Source: Pterobdella sp. o SKG-2022
Taxonomy: Eukaryota > Annelida > Clitellata > Hirudinida > Piscicolidae
NCBI GenBank assembly: GCA_964035795.1
Contig: OZ038321.1
Coordinates: forward strand, 20,958,283 to 21,022,282
DNA length: 64,000 nt
Reading direction: 5' to 3'
Shown here: one piece after another, positions 37,601 through 49,106 of the stretch
Numbering within the stretch: position 1 is the stretch's first letter
Layout of the letters: the number at the start of each line of letters is the position of its first letter
Translations under genes and position numbers: made by a program
Notes under the pieces: model-generated
What the model was told of the DNA's origin: nothing
Seen by the model: the letters and a program-made list of their open reading frames with translations, nothing else
The model's database searches: none

Positions 37601-40600
37601 AAATTTTAACTATAAAACAAAGACTAAAAATTATTCAGTTTTGAATAATCAGTATTTGAAAAATTAAAATGGATTGATTATTCGTAATTTGTTAAAAAAC
37701 TTCGACTCAAGTTTAAAGCTTAAGGTAAAAATCGTCTGTGAAAAGTTTTTACAGACGATTTTTACTTTAAATTTTGAAGGTTTCCAATAAATATAAAAGA
37801 GAATTTATATTTTCATTTATTTGTGTTTATTAATTCACTTAGTATATGTTTTTCAATCAAATGAGAAACTTTAAAAATAATAACAGTAATTTCATTCCAG
37901 GAAAGTCTTCAGCAGTTGTACACAATACAGAAAGTTCTGCAGAGGGAAGATAATGGAACGCCTGTGAGGAAAAACATCACATCCATACTGGATGTTGGTA
38001 GCCATTTTGACGAATCTACTTACGAAAAGGTTATATTGAATTTTCATGAAATACACAGGGTCAATTAATTTTTATTCAGTCTATAATTTTACACATCTTT
38101 TGTACATACATATATTTTTTTTTGAATTTCTTAACTTAAAAATGAAATATAGTAAAGATAAAAGACTAAAGTAAGCTTTACGATAAAAATTTTTAATTAT
38201 TTCAAATTTTTTACAATACAAGGGTGCTGCAGTAATAAGGATCATTGAAAGAGTTTTGTCTAAAGATATCTTCACTGAAGCCATGACGGTAAGCAAAACA
38301 TACTATGTATTGATATAACATAAAATATTATATGAAGCTTGTAGGCATATGAAGATTTTAAGATAAGCATGTTTGTTCCAAAAATTAAGCTGAACCTCGT
38401 GACTAAAACAACTTCATCCTTATTTTGAATAAATTTTTATATATTGAAGTTTGATCTAGAAAAAAAAAAAAATCCTAGGATTAACTTGGTTTCAAGGCAT
38501 TTATTTAGAAATAAAAAATATGAAAAAAAAATTAATTGCTTAAAACAACCAGCATTACTTGAAAAAGCATCAATACTCAGTAGCAGGCAGTGAAGACCTT
38601 TTTCAAGTGCTTGACCAAGTTTGTAGAGATGTTTTAAGTTAAAGATAAGGTACTTCAACTTAAAAAAAACTTCGTGTTATTATTTTGTTGAGAAAATTGT
38701 TTGATTCAAATTTTTTTGAAATGGACTAATTTATTTATTCATATTTCAAGTTATTTGGCGATTTTATAAAAATTTCATTTATAACCGAATTTACATGTTT
38801 TTATATATTTGATAAATTGTTTTGTAAATATAAGATATTATGAATGATGGCAGTTCAACTTGAACGAAAAAATTAACTATGCTTGTTTATTTCACCCTAA
38901 ATTATGTTTTAATTAAAACTTTATTTATGGACAAAATTTTAATGATATGGGTGCATAATATACGGAAAAATCACTAACTTTTAAACTAATCACAATAATC
39001 AAAAAGTACGCAGACAAATACGGCATAAAGTTTTCTGATGGTTCGTCTTTAAGCTTCACAGAGTTTCTTGTGCCATGGCTCGACCAGATAGGCTATCCTA
39101 TTGTCAAGGTTCAGTTGACTTAATCGTACTTTAAGTTGAATCAAGCTCATTTCAATTTATCTTAAGTTAATCCAGTTGTAGTTGAACTGCCTGAAATTAA
39201 CTGAATAAAACATGGATAAAAAACAAATTTTTATAATGATAAATAATATCTAGTAAAAAATTTACCGATCAACTTGATAGGTTCAAAAGAGTGGCCAAGG
39301 AAAAGCCAAAGTTTCTCAGTTAACACACAAGAGGTTAGCTAGAGAAAGAATTTTGAAGATATTGGACTTTATAGTGATTTAGAATTATTTGCATCGAACA
39401 GTGTTTTAGATATTCAAATTTACACCAATCAAACAAGTTTCGTTTTACTAATTATGATAATTTTATGTCAGTTTTTATATTAGGTTTTTGTAAGTTTTTC
39501 CGAAAAAGTTCACATTTTAGCTTTAAACTGAAATCATTTTATAGAAGTTTATCTCGTTTCTCAAAACTTTTCTTGAATAGAATTTTAATTTTGAATGTTC
39601 AATAGAAGGCACAAACATTCTTTCAGCTAAATATATCACTTTCACTTCATTGAGCCTTTTTATACTTGAATCATTTTTCACTCTTATGATAAATCTTCAT
39701 GAAACATTTTGTTTCTGCTGATACTTTAATGAATGTTGAGAATTACGCATTCAGAACCTATTTTAACTTATTTAATTTTTCTTATTCATCAAAGAACGCT
39801 GTTTTAATAGTAAGATAAACAGTTTCAAAAAACAAAACAAAATTGATTTCAGACTTTATAAAACAGTTAATTCTCAACTGAAATTAAATTTAAAAAAATA
39901 TTTTTTTCTATTTTAATAATTTTGAAACAGAAATGCTGAAAATCGTTGGGATATACCGTTAAGAGTGACCAGTCTCTCAAAAGACCCTGTAAATTATTGG
40001 CTCAGAAGGGAGCAAGATGGTGATATATGGCACATTTTTTTGAATCTCTAACTTTTAGTTTCAATTTTTGTTTGAATTCTTTAATATTTTTATTTTCACT
40101 TTTCTTCAAGCTTTTAACGATTTTTTCACACATTTTAACTTTTTTACTCAAACATTAAACATCTGAAATTATTGAAAGTAAATTTGACTTGGGCACACTG
40201 TTCAAACAAATTTTATAAACGCTTCATAGAAATTGAGATAAACACTCCGGATCAAAACTGGTTCTTAGTCAATCCTAACCAGAGTTTCCTATATAGAGTC
40301 TGGTATGACGAAGAAGAAAGGCGGTTGCATAGCAAGCACTTGATGGTAAGTTTCTATTTTACGAGAACTTTTATTGATGCTTATGAAAAAATACATATAT
40401 ATAAAACTTTAATTTTGTAAATAAAAAAGTAGATATTTTTAATAATAAAAACACAACTAAATAATGAAGCCTTTTTTATACAAAATACACACAAAACCCA
40501 GGAAATGAGTCCTTCTTCGAGAGCACAAATAATTGACGATTCATTTGAACTTGCAAAGTATGTTTTTAAACATTTGATCAAATAAACACTTCATTAGCGA

Positions 40601-43600
40601 AAAAATATATACTTGTGAATCAAAAACGAAAACGTCAAAAGGAACCATTACTACACTCTTGAAACGCCTCTCAACAACATGGCTCATTTGCACAAGGAAG
40701 AAAATCTTGTATCCTGGGATACTACTCTGCAGCATCTTAATATGATATTTTATAGCTACCAAAATGAAAAATGGCGATCATCTTTAGCGGTTTGTTCAAT
40801 TTTTTATTGGATGTTTTAGAACTGGTTTCAATATTCAATTTTCTTCAATGTTCAAAAAACTTTGCACAAAAAACAAAAAAAACATGAAATTTTAGTTATT
40901 TGGTAAAACCTACAAAAAATGAAGCCTTGAAGCGTTTTTTGAAGAATAAAAAATAGTCATAAATTTTTTTTTGTTTTCAAATCATTTTAACTTATTAAAC
41001 ACTAAGAGCTTTCTACAAAAGAAAGCGGCGGCAGTACTCCATCGTATCGGCAACACTAATCAACATGGAGAAGCCATTGAAACAGAGTAAGTGTTTCATT
41101 CTAGTTTATTTTGAACATTGTTTAGCGAATATTTTCAAAACTTATTTTCATTTTTATTCCATAAAAACTATTATTTTGTTTTTTTTTGAAAAATTAGAAA
41201 ACACATCTAAGAAAAAATTTTCACCAAAAATTGGTAATTCAAAAAATTAACTCGTATTTTTCAGAAAAACTATATAATTAAACATGAAATAATTATTTTG
41301 AAAATGAATCTCTATTCCATTTCAGACTTTTGCGTGACATGTTGCTGAAACTTTTCCCAAAATACGTTTCTGCCAAGCCTCATGAAAGTAATGAAGAAAA
41401 AATACACAAATTTATCGAATACGTCCAAATCGGCATGTTGGTATAGTGATTTTTGCCAAGTTAAAACCAAGTTTTTTCAAAATTTTATTGTATATATATA
41501 TTGTAGTTTCAATGAAAATAACACTTTAAATGAATTACGTGGTTGGTTTCAAGTTTATTTATGGGATTCCAATAAAATTATGTAGAAAAATTATTTTTAA
41601 AAAATAGAAATCATAAACTTTGAAAATTTAATTTTTAATGAAATCGGCAGTGATGTTAATAGTGACAATATAATAATGAAAACAATATTGAAAAAAAGTA
41701 AACCTGCTAAAAAATCAAGATTAAGGTCAAACGTAACACTTCAGAGAAGAAAATCATTATTTTTATTGTGTACTAACAGAGGCGGTTCGAAGAATCAAGC
41801 AGAACTTGGTTGTGAAGTGGTCGCTGAAGGTATTTTCTAATGTTTTTTCAATGAAAAATTAACAAAAGTGTTTGAAAAATGTTTGGAAGTAAAAAAAAAC
41901 ATTTGGTTTAGGAAAGATTCTTGAGTCGAAATCAAAATCAAAAAACTTGAACTTTAAAAACATCATAGTATAGCCTTATCATAAAACGTTAGCAAAAAAA
42001 TTCATACATAGTGGAAAATATTGCGTAATAGGAACCACTCAATGGTTTATTAATCAACGAAGCTTCGTGTAAGTTTAACTTTGTCAGATAGTAAAAAACA
42101 TAACAGTGATTGAATATGAATTTAAACTCATTTTAAGCAACGGAATGACTGGCTTTGGGCGAAGTTTTTAAAGAAGTGTTTTTTATGGAGAAATGCCTGT
42201 GATGAAACAAACTTAGATGTTGGATCAATCAACTTAAATTATAAACTTGTTTAATTTCATAAGGTTCAGCAGAAACCTTCGAAGAAGTGAAACGTCAGTA
42301 CAAACTTATGGAAAGCAGCAAAGATATTGAAGAAAAGCTTGTCTTTTTGTATTCTTTAGGGTGCAGTACAGAAGCTGAAAAGATCTCATCGTATGAAATA
42401 AAACCTTGATAATATTATAGATTTGAATACTTAATTGAAAATTTTCTAATGATTAATGGAAAAAAGTTGTTTACCAAATATTTTGTTTCTTCATCAAAAC
42501 TAAACACCACTCAACAATGACAGCTTGTTCAACGACTTAATAAACGGGTCGTTTGTAGAAGATTCTGATGTTGATTATGCCATGTCTTACATCTCTCAGA
42601 ACTATGGAGACCAAAAAATATTGGACTACCTGAAAAACCATTGGAATGAACAAACTAGGTTGGATATTAGTATCAGAGATATTTAATTAGTTGAATCACG
42701 TTGTAAGAAATAAGAGTTAAAGGAAAAATCTTTTTATAAGCCACGTATTTGACAAATTTTAATTTCATCACAAAGATTCGACAAGACAAAATACCTTCAA
42801 GAGCTTGTTAATAAATTTCCTGATGTTGATCGCATCGAAAAGGTTCACATGAGTTCAATTATTTGATAATCTACTTGGTTTGTTCTAAAGTTTTTGCCTT
42901 CAATCCGCGGTATTTTCCGTGCTATACAAAAAAAATGTTCCAAAAACCTTTACTTGAATGTTTATTAATCATATTTCTAAAGATAGAAGGCATCGTAGAA
43001 GAATATAACGTTCCAATTGGAGAAAAGTTTATGTCAAAATTGAATAGCCAAAAAAAATTTATAGAGACAAACAGGGAGGTTATCAAGGATTGGCTCACAA
43101 GGAACAATCTAGATGACTCTACTCATGTATGTTCTTATGCTTTTGTCATATATTTCGACCAAATTTTTTGAAATTTTCATTCTATTTTAAAACTTTGAAA
43201 TTTAATAAAAGCCAAAAGCTTAGCTGAATTTTGAAAAAGTAAAAACTTAGTTCTTGAAACTGGAATGCCACACTTTTGCTTTAAACTATTTGAAATCAGT
43301 TTCGAAGGTTTAAGGCTTAATTTCGCATTTACTGATTTCATACATGACGTTTAAACCTAATAACTAGTTTGTTTCTGCCTTAGATTTTGTTGTTAAAACA
43401 TTTTAGAATTTTCAAGTTCTAATGTAGGATTTAAAAACACTGTTCAAAAAGAGCTCATAAGTTTTCACAAGTTAGAGATTTTTAGTGTACTGAATTGGTC
43501 TTAATCCGATATTAGTGGAACAAAAGATAAAAAGATCGTTAATTTAAAAGTTATCGATGAAAACAAGTATGTTTCCATTTTTCCATATTAATTTTTGTTT

Positions 43601-44131
43601 TTGGTTCAGTATAGAAATATTTTAAAAAGTTTTTAAACTTGTTATCATAGGTTTGATGTTATATGATAGTTAAAGCTGGCTTATATACCCACTTAGGAAC
43701 ACCATAGCAGATAGAATGAACGATTAATCTCAATTCTAAATTGAGACTTATTGAATTATTTAAATAAAAGATAAATAGCCAAACTTTCTAAGTTATGCTT
43801 ATGAATAAATTGAGTTGATAACGCATATTGTAATGACTGATTTAACAAAATCATAAAAATAAAACCTTGATCAGTGCAACACATACGTTTGATTTACCAT
43901 ATGAGACTACAGTGAAACAAAGTGTAAGCTGAAAGATGGAAAAAAATGTAGTATGCCTCTATCTCTGTGAAATTTTTAGATCTATCAAGTTTATTTAAAT
44001 AGAATTTTTCTCAGGTTTAATTTATCTAAACTAATTAACTTTTTCAGAACAAGAACGAAAGATCAGAAGAGTTCATACCCATGTCGAAGAGGGCTTTTGT
44101 GCCGACAAGACAGGCCAAGTTCCCCCGTTAA
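34673..44131 (+). CDS. Secreted M1-family zinc aminopeptidase (880 aa, 25 exons)
   Basis: M1 gluzincins remove N-terminal residues from peptides. Exons in phase: 34673-34733, 34884-34958, 35288-35383, 35540-35762, 35847-36011, 36067-36178, 36517-36646, 36786-36925, 37176-37283, 37901-38029, 38223-38288, 39007-39108, 39281-39333, 39931-40019, 40230-40345, 40502-40557, 40642-40789, 41022-41086, 41326-41440, 41793-41829, 42264-42390, 42524-42658, 42776-42842, 42983-43126, 44048-44131. Residues 1-20 ([20 protein letters not shown]) look like a signal peptide. The N-domain starts [17 protein letters not shown]. The exopeptidase motif GAMEN is at 297-301, HEIAH at 329-333, third zinc ligand E352 (in DLWLQEGF, 18 residues later), and the transition-state Tyr is Y411 in [12 protein letters not shown]. 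The ERAP1-C-like helical half follows, ending in the basic tail QAKFPR. With no membrane anchor visible, it is probably secreted or ER-luminal (APN/ERAP type). The 41793 acceptor was chosen by phase after a TACTAAC branch site. AATAAA at 44358. Confidence 0.97.
37725..37765. repeat. Perfect 15-bp stem hairpin in an aminopeptidase intron
   Basis: GTAAAAATCGTCTGT (37725-37739) is followed after an 11-base loop by its exact complement ACAGACGATTTTTAC (37751-37765). The stem can be extended imperfectly on the outside. Too small to be called a transposon with confidence. Confidence 0.85.
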
Positions 44132-45789
44132 AACTGAGCTCTGAGTTCCAAAGGATACTTTACTTCAAACTACATATATAATCTATATCAATCCATTTAG
44201 CCATTATAATCTGCTTGCCTAAATTTTGAAACATTGTGGAACTATTTAAATGTGTGAAAATATTCTATATTTATTGAAAATCGATGTTTTAATGCTTTGA
44301 AATACTCATTCAATCGTTTTTTCTAATATAAACTAATTATAATTTAAATGGTTTTAAAATAAACTCATGTTAGTTTATAAATCTCCTTTGATATAGTAGA
44401 ATTGTTAACTCTCAAGCTCTTATCGTACAATTGAACTTGCAAATTAAAGATATTACAGAGCATTGAAAATCCAGAATATAGAGAATTATTTGCGAAAACC
44501 AACTTCATGAAATTCCAAAGATTTTTGTAAATGAAATCAATGAAATAAATAATCCCAATATACCCAAATGAAAATTTAGGAGAAAAAAAAACTATAGAAA
44601 GAATAACATAATAAATAATGGATTAGAAAAATGGAGAATAACACTTGATATAGCAGAAGTTGTCCTCTGCTCAATTGAAAGCAGCACCTCGCTAAAAATA
44701 TCTTTTTGTTGTTTTTTTATAAATGGGATATCAAATCTTCGGTGATGCCATTAAATGCCCACTGATGTATTCTTTTCCAAACAGCTTGAATACAGCAAAA
44801 ATAAAGTGGTATATAATAATAAAAAAATTATTTTTCAGAATGTACAATAGGAGCATAGATATTTCTGAATTCATGTTATAGAATTGAAATAAGATCAAAA
44901 CAATCTAGTGATCGATGTTACTGAGAAGTTCTCAAATTGTTTGCGGTAGAAAATTTTGTGAGACAAAAGAGAGCATATCATCTATCAGATTCATCACCAA
45001 ACTATTGTTGACTCCATAAAAAGTTATGGTGTTTGCAAAATAAAGTCTGGTACCGAAAAAAATCTAATTTTGAGCCTAAATACAGTGATGAGTTGCTATG
45101 CATAGCTTTAAATATTTCATGGAAAAGCCACACCACTAACAATCATCTAGACCAAGATCAACTCGAGGTGACAACAGAATTAAACCATGAAGAACTAGGA
45201 TAAAAGGTCATTGTTTCAGACATCCTGAAAAAGTCACCCATAAACTCGTGTTTTAGCAATTAATCGAAAAAAAGTAAAACAGAAGAAAACGAAAGATGAC
45301 ATCTGTGAATGTTTTATTGAAAAATATAGTAACAGAAAATATAAACGAACTATCGAAAATCATGGATAGTTGAGAAATCTGAATAAAGATAGTGAACACG
45401 GTTAGCGAACTTTAGTTTCTTTCCAAAAAAACAAATGTATTCAAAAAAGTGAATAGGAAAAGATAAATGAGATGTCTCTAAAAACACATGATATAAACTG
45501 ACAAAGAAAGTTTTGATCTGGAACGTGAAATCTTTATACAATTCATATTTTACCAACCAATCGCCACTGATTGTACAATTTTTTTTTCTCTTACTTATTG
45601 ATTGATTTTTTGCTTATTACACGATCATTCGCCAAGCTCATTTTGAGTTTATCATTTTCAAGTCGTCTTGCTGGTACAATTATCATAGCCAAATTTTTCA
45701 TTAAGAATAAACTTATTTTTCATATCTTCTATGTAACATTTGTACATTACTTTTTTTAATGTTTAATATTTACTTTACCTCAGATTTGA
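44132..45789. other. Aminopeptidase 3' flank, nothing else recognised
   Basis: Includes the aminopeptidase 3' untranslated region up to about 44.4 kb. Beyond that I find only AT-rich sequence. The last 40 bp (from about 45751) are shared with 47096-47136, so the repeat that includes the SINE may begin earlier than its tRNA-like head. Confidence 0.4.
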
Positions 45790-45958
45790 AGTGATACCTT
45801 AACTCAGCTAGTAGAGTAATAGATAATTATATAAAGTTACCGGGTTCGATTCCGTGTGGACCGACAATTAGCACCTGTGCCAGTGTTTTTTCGTTATATT
45901 TAATTTGGAGCAAGCGTTTTGCTCTTTAAGGGAAAACGCTTTATAAATACCGCATTAC
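45790..45958 (+). mobile_element. tRNA-derived SINE
   Basis: The head has RNA polymerase III promoter boxes: an A box TTAACTCAGCTAGTAGAG (45799-45816) and a B box GGTTCGATTCC (45843-45853), spaced as in a tRNA. The anticodon arm no longer folds as a tRNA. A tRNA-unrelated body follows with a small hairpin (GAGCAAGCG, TTTTGCTCT), and the element ends with a conserved tail, CGCTTTATAAATACC then GCATTACAAAA. The same tail with four ATTAC units occurs inverted at 20899-20972, so the family is dispersed. The parental LINE, which should share the tail, is not evident in this window. Confidence 0.8.
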
Positions 45959-47467
45959 AAAAAGACTATCTCGAATATATTTTTAAATAATACTTCAATT
46001 TTTATCAAACTAAACATAGAGCCTTGAAATTTTTGATGGCTTGCAAATATTTTATATAATTCGTTTATAACATGTTGTATATGAGTTTTATTGTGCTATT
46101 TATTTTTCTCGTATCTTAAGATGAAAACAGCTTTAGCCATGTGGTTAGCAAGAAATTGAAAACGCTGTCAACCAAAACTAGGAATAAGATCTATGATTGA
46201 ATTCAAACACCAATGATGCTAGAAAAATCTAAAGCATGAGAGAAATAGAATACAAAAAAACAAATAAAAATCGAGACAACAAAGGATGAAAATGATCATA
46301 TTAACCTGGTCTGGGAAAACATCGAGAACACTTTTGAACCGAGAAAAATGTATGAATTTGTCAAAACCTTGTACGAACAAAAAAATAAATGTGGCAATTC
46401 ACGACGGAAACAAAAAATTAATCACTAAAAAAAGCAAAAAAAAAAAAATAAATGCCAAGCACTACAAGGAAAAGTATAGCATACCCACTTCAAAAAACAC
46501 AATATAAAAATCAATTACTAAAACTTCACCTAAAAGTCTGTACAAAAAGTAGAGATAATAAAAAATTTGGTTGTGATATAACATCAGCAGAACATCTCAA
46601 ATATCTCTCCTTGGAGCTACACACACCTCTAACAAAAGCCATAAATACTGCCGTGCAGGAGTCACAACCTATCAAAAAGAACAGATGATCTGCTCGTAAT
46701 TTTATGAGAATCGTCTATTTTTGAAAATAAAAATTTTCAAGCCTTCAACCAATCAAGCTTCAAGCTGTCTGTGTTTAGAAACTTTATATCGGAAATAATT
46801 CAAGCATTCAGCTGCTAGAGTTTATTAGTCAAATGGTTTACAGTTTGATGCTAAAGTATGGAGCACCAAAATATTACCAGAGTCAAGTAGTTTTGCTCGA
46901 TTTTTTTACATTTGATTTCAATTTTTTCTATTCACTTCGTCTTTCTTGAATTCAGCTTTGGTACATGAATACTTTAGGTAGTTTGATACACGCTACCTTT
47001 TTGCCTTCAGAATTTTCAACGTCACGATTGGTTTCATCAATTTTATTTCCTATGTCCCTAATCCTATGCATTTCTTGTACAATAATTTTTTTTTCATGTT
47101 TAATATTTACTTTAACACAGATTTAAAGCAGTTACATTAAGGACCAAATGTGACGACGATTATTCTTTGAAAAAACTATAAATGGTAATCTTAAGGATAT
47201 TTCAATTGTTTTCAGTCATAAGCCAAACATGCTAAAGTGAAATAATCAAGTAGTAAAAACACAACACAAAGATTTTCAAAATTATATTAAGGAGCCGTCC
47301 GACTCATCGTAAAATCCTTATCAGAAGTTTAGTTAATGCCTGAAATTATTGATAGTGTGCCAAATGTTTATATATATATTTTTTATTTTATTAATATTTG
47401 AAACTTTGAACTTAGTTTATTTAAAAATAAACAAAATTAGGATCTTTTGCTTTCATATGAACACATT
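45959..47467. other. Intergenic; possible decayed LINE coding fragments
   Basis: At about 46230-46420 one frame reads WENIENTFEPRKMYEFVK followed by LYEQKNK, resembling the linker between endonuclease and reverse transcriptase of some LINEs. About 46560-46685 reads LHTPLTKAINTAVQESQPIK, also LINE-like. Their order looks swapped relative to a normal LINE and stops intervene, so this is only a tentative relic. AATAAA on the minus strand at 47421-47416 probably serves the fibrinogen-related gene. Confidence 0.4.
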
Positions 47468-48328
47468 TCAAACTCCAAGCAACATCCTTGTGGATTTCAA
47501 GGACTCGCCAGGGTGAGTAATGGGCAAATATATGATTCCTGAACCATAATCTCCATTCAAGTTGGAACTGTAGCAGTTTTTATACCACCAACCTCCATGA
47601 AAATGTTCAGCACAATGACCATTAGCCAAGTCGTTGTCCGAATCATACGTTGAGAAATTCATTCCATTATGATCGAGAAGGCCCTGTCCTTAATGAAATA
47701 TTTGATAATGTTATGAAGATATTATGTGTATAAATAATGATTGCAAAGACCACACGAAACCTACCATATGGCCCAACAGCTTCTGAAACGTTCAACTGAT
47801 ATTTGTAATCACACCCAAGTACTTGGAAGTATTTGAAATTTATACAAAATATTGTTCCATCCATCTTTTCCAGAATGAGCAAAAGTTTTGGCAGAAAGTT
47901 CGTGTATCTGAGCAAGCCCTGATGTTTTATTTATTTGAATGTGTGAAATAACTGATATATTTTTGAACAACTGTAATAATAATAAAAATAAAGTTAAAAA
48001 TTTACCAAGCCAAAAGCTTCCATTGATATTTCCAAAACCTCTGATATATTCTGCCATTCCTCTTCTGAAGCTCACCGAATCATTGATTCGTCGTTGAAAA
48101 ACCTTCAAAAAACAATAAATTTTTCAATTACAAAGCGATATATGGAAAAATAATTTCCTAGCTACTTAAATACACATGTTTCTAACTTACTTTCCATTTA
48201 TTCTCACCAAAGCATTTTTGACCGATCCTTATGTCGTCTGCTGTCACTGAAGGACCTAAGAGCGGACAACCTTGTATATAAACTGAAACCAGGAAGAAAA
48301 AAGCAATAAGAAACAAAACACGAAGCAT
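47468..48328 (-). CDS. Secreted fibrinogen-related domain protein, with one frameshift
   Basis: FReD proteins (ficolins, tenascin-like lectins) bind sugars or acetyl groups outside the cell. Four exons: 48328-48191, 48102-48006, 47918-47765, 47688-47468 (TGA). The first encodes a signal peptide (MLRVLFLIAFFFLVSVYIQG). The domain follows: VFQRRINDSVSFRRGMAEY, FGNINGSFWLG, then LAQIHELSAK, LLLILEKMDGTIF, DYKYQLNVSEAVG, and finally DHNGMNFSTYDSDNDL, NGHCAEHFHGGWWYKNCYSS and NLNGDYG. The calcium-site region DSDND and the second disulphide pair (GHC, KNC) are present. In exon 3 the frame must shift by one base near 47895: there is an A run of four where three would keep LSAK in frame with LLLILEK. 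Without the shift the protein stops early (after about 120 residues). This may be a sequencing error at a homopolymer or a genuine null. The domain is compact and has no collagen-like region. Confidence 0.9.
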
Positions 48329-48926
48329 TTTGAATTACGTTTTGCTCTGAACAGGCGAAAAAACCTACTTTTATACTAAAATTGGGAAACAAAAATCATT
48401 TAAATTTATTTCATATCTTATAAGTGATCCATAGTTCTCTAATAAAGGATGTCTTTTTGACACGCAACATTGATCAATATTCACTTCACTATGAGTCAAT
48501 ACATCAAAATAATTGCTTGAAGAAAGTTCATAAAACAACTGAAATGTATACTTCACCACTCATTACATTATATATATGTGAATATATGTGGAGACTTGAA
48601 GATAAAAAATGAACATACAATACTCTTTTAATTCATTTCAAATATGGTATTAAAAGAATTTAAAAATTTTCAAAATTTACTACAGTCTTAAATTTTTCCA
48701 AAAGCTTTTGAATTTTGGAGCAGCTACATAATTCTAAAATATTCTCTAGCACTTTTTGACATAAAAATTATCAAGTTTTTGTTTTCTCAGATAATTGAGA
48801 TGTAATGCTATCTTTTTAAGAAACTTTCAGAGTTTTCAACTGCATATTTATGTTAAAACCTTACTAATTCGAATTAGAAATACAATTAATTTAGTTTTCT
48901 TTCAGAGACATCGTAAGTATCTTGTA
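48329..48926. other. Upstream of the fibrinogen-related gene, nothing recognised
   Basis: About 600 bp likely to contain its promoter. No exon or repeat seen. Confidence 0.4.
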
Positions 48927-49106
48927 TATTAATTTTCAGTTTTTATTCTTCGAAAAATGAGGATTTTAAAGATACTTTATTTTAAAGAAACTAAAATTTT
49001 CATAGACTAATGAATTATGATAAGATTGTACTTATCGAAAATTTCAGTCCTTTAAAATAAAGTATCTCTAAAATCCTCATTTTTCGAAGAATAAAAACTG
49101 AAATTA
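48927..49106. repeat. Palindromic foldback element, copy 3 (near-perfect arms)
   Basis: Left arm about 48928-49000, right arm about 49024-49104, with only a few mismatches. Both contain TTTTTATTCTTCGAAAAATG, then AGGATTTTA, then GATACTTTATTTTAAAG. The inner right arm is TTGTACTTATCGAAAATTTC. The inner core resembles those at 9.5, 31.6, 52.1 and 52.5 kb, while the outer arms differ from the 9.5/31.6-kb pair. Confidence 0.85.

Noticed and set aside
45790..45870. A functional tRNA gene
   Set aside because: The A and B boxes are present but the acceptor and anticodon stems do not pair, so it is the head of a SINE.
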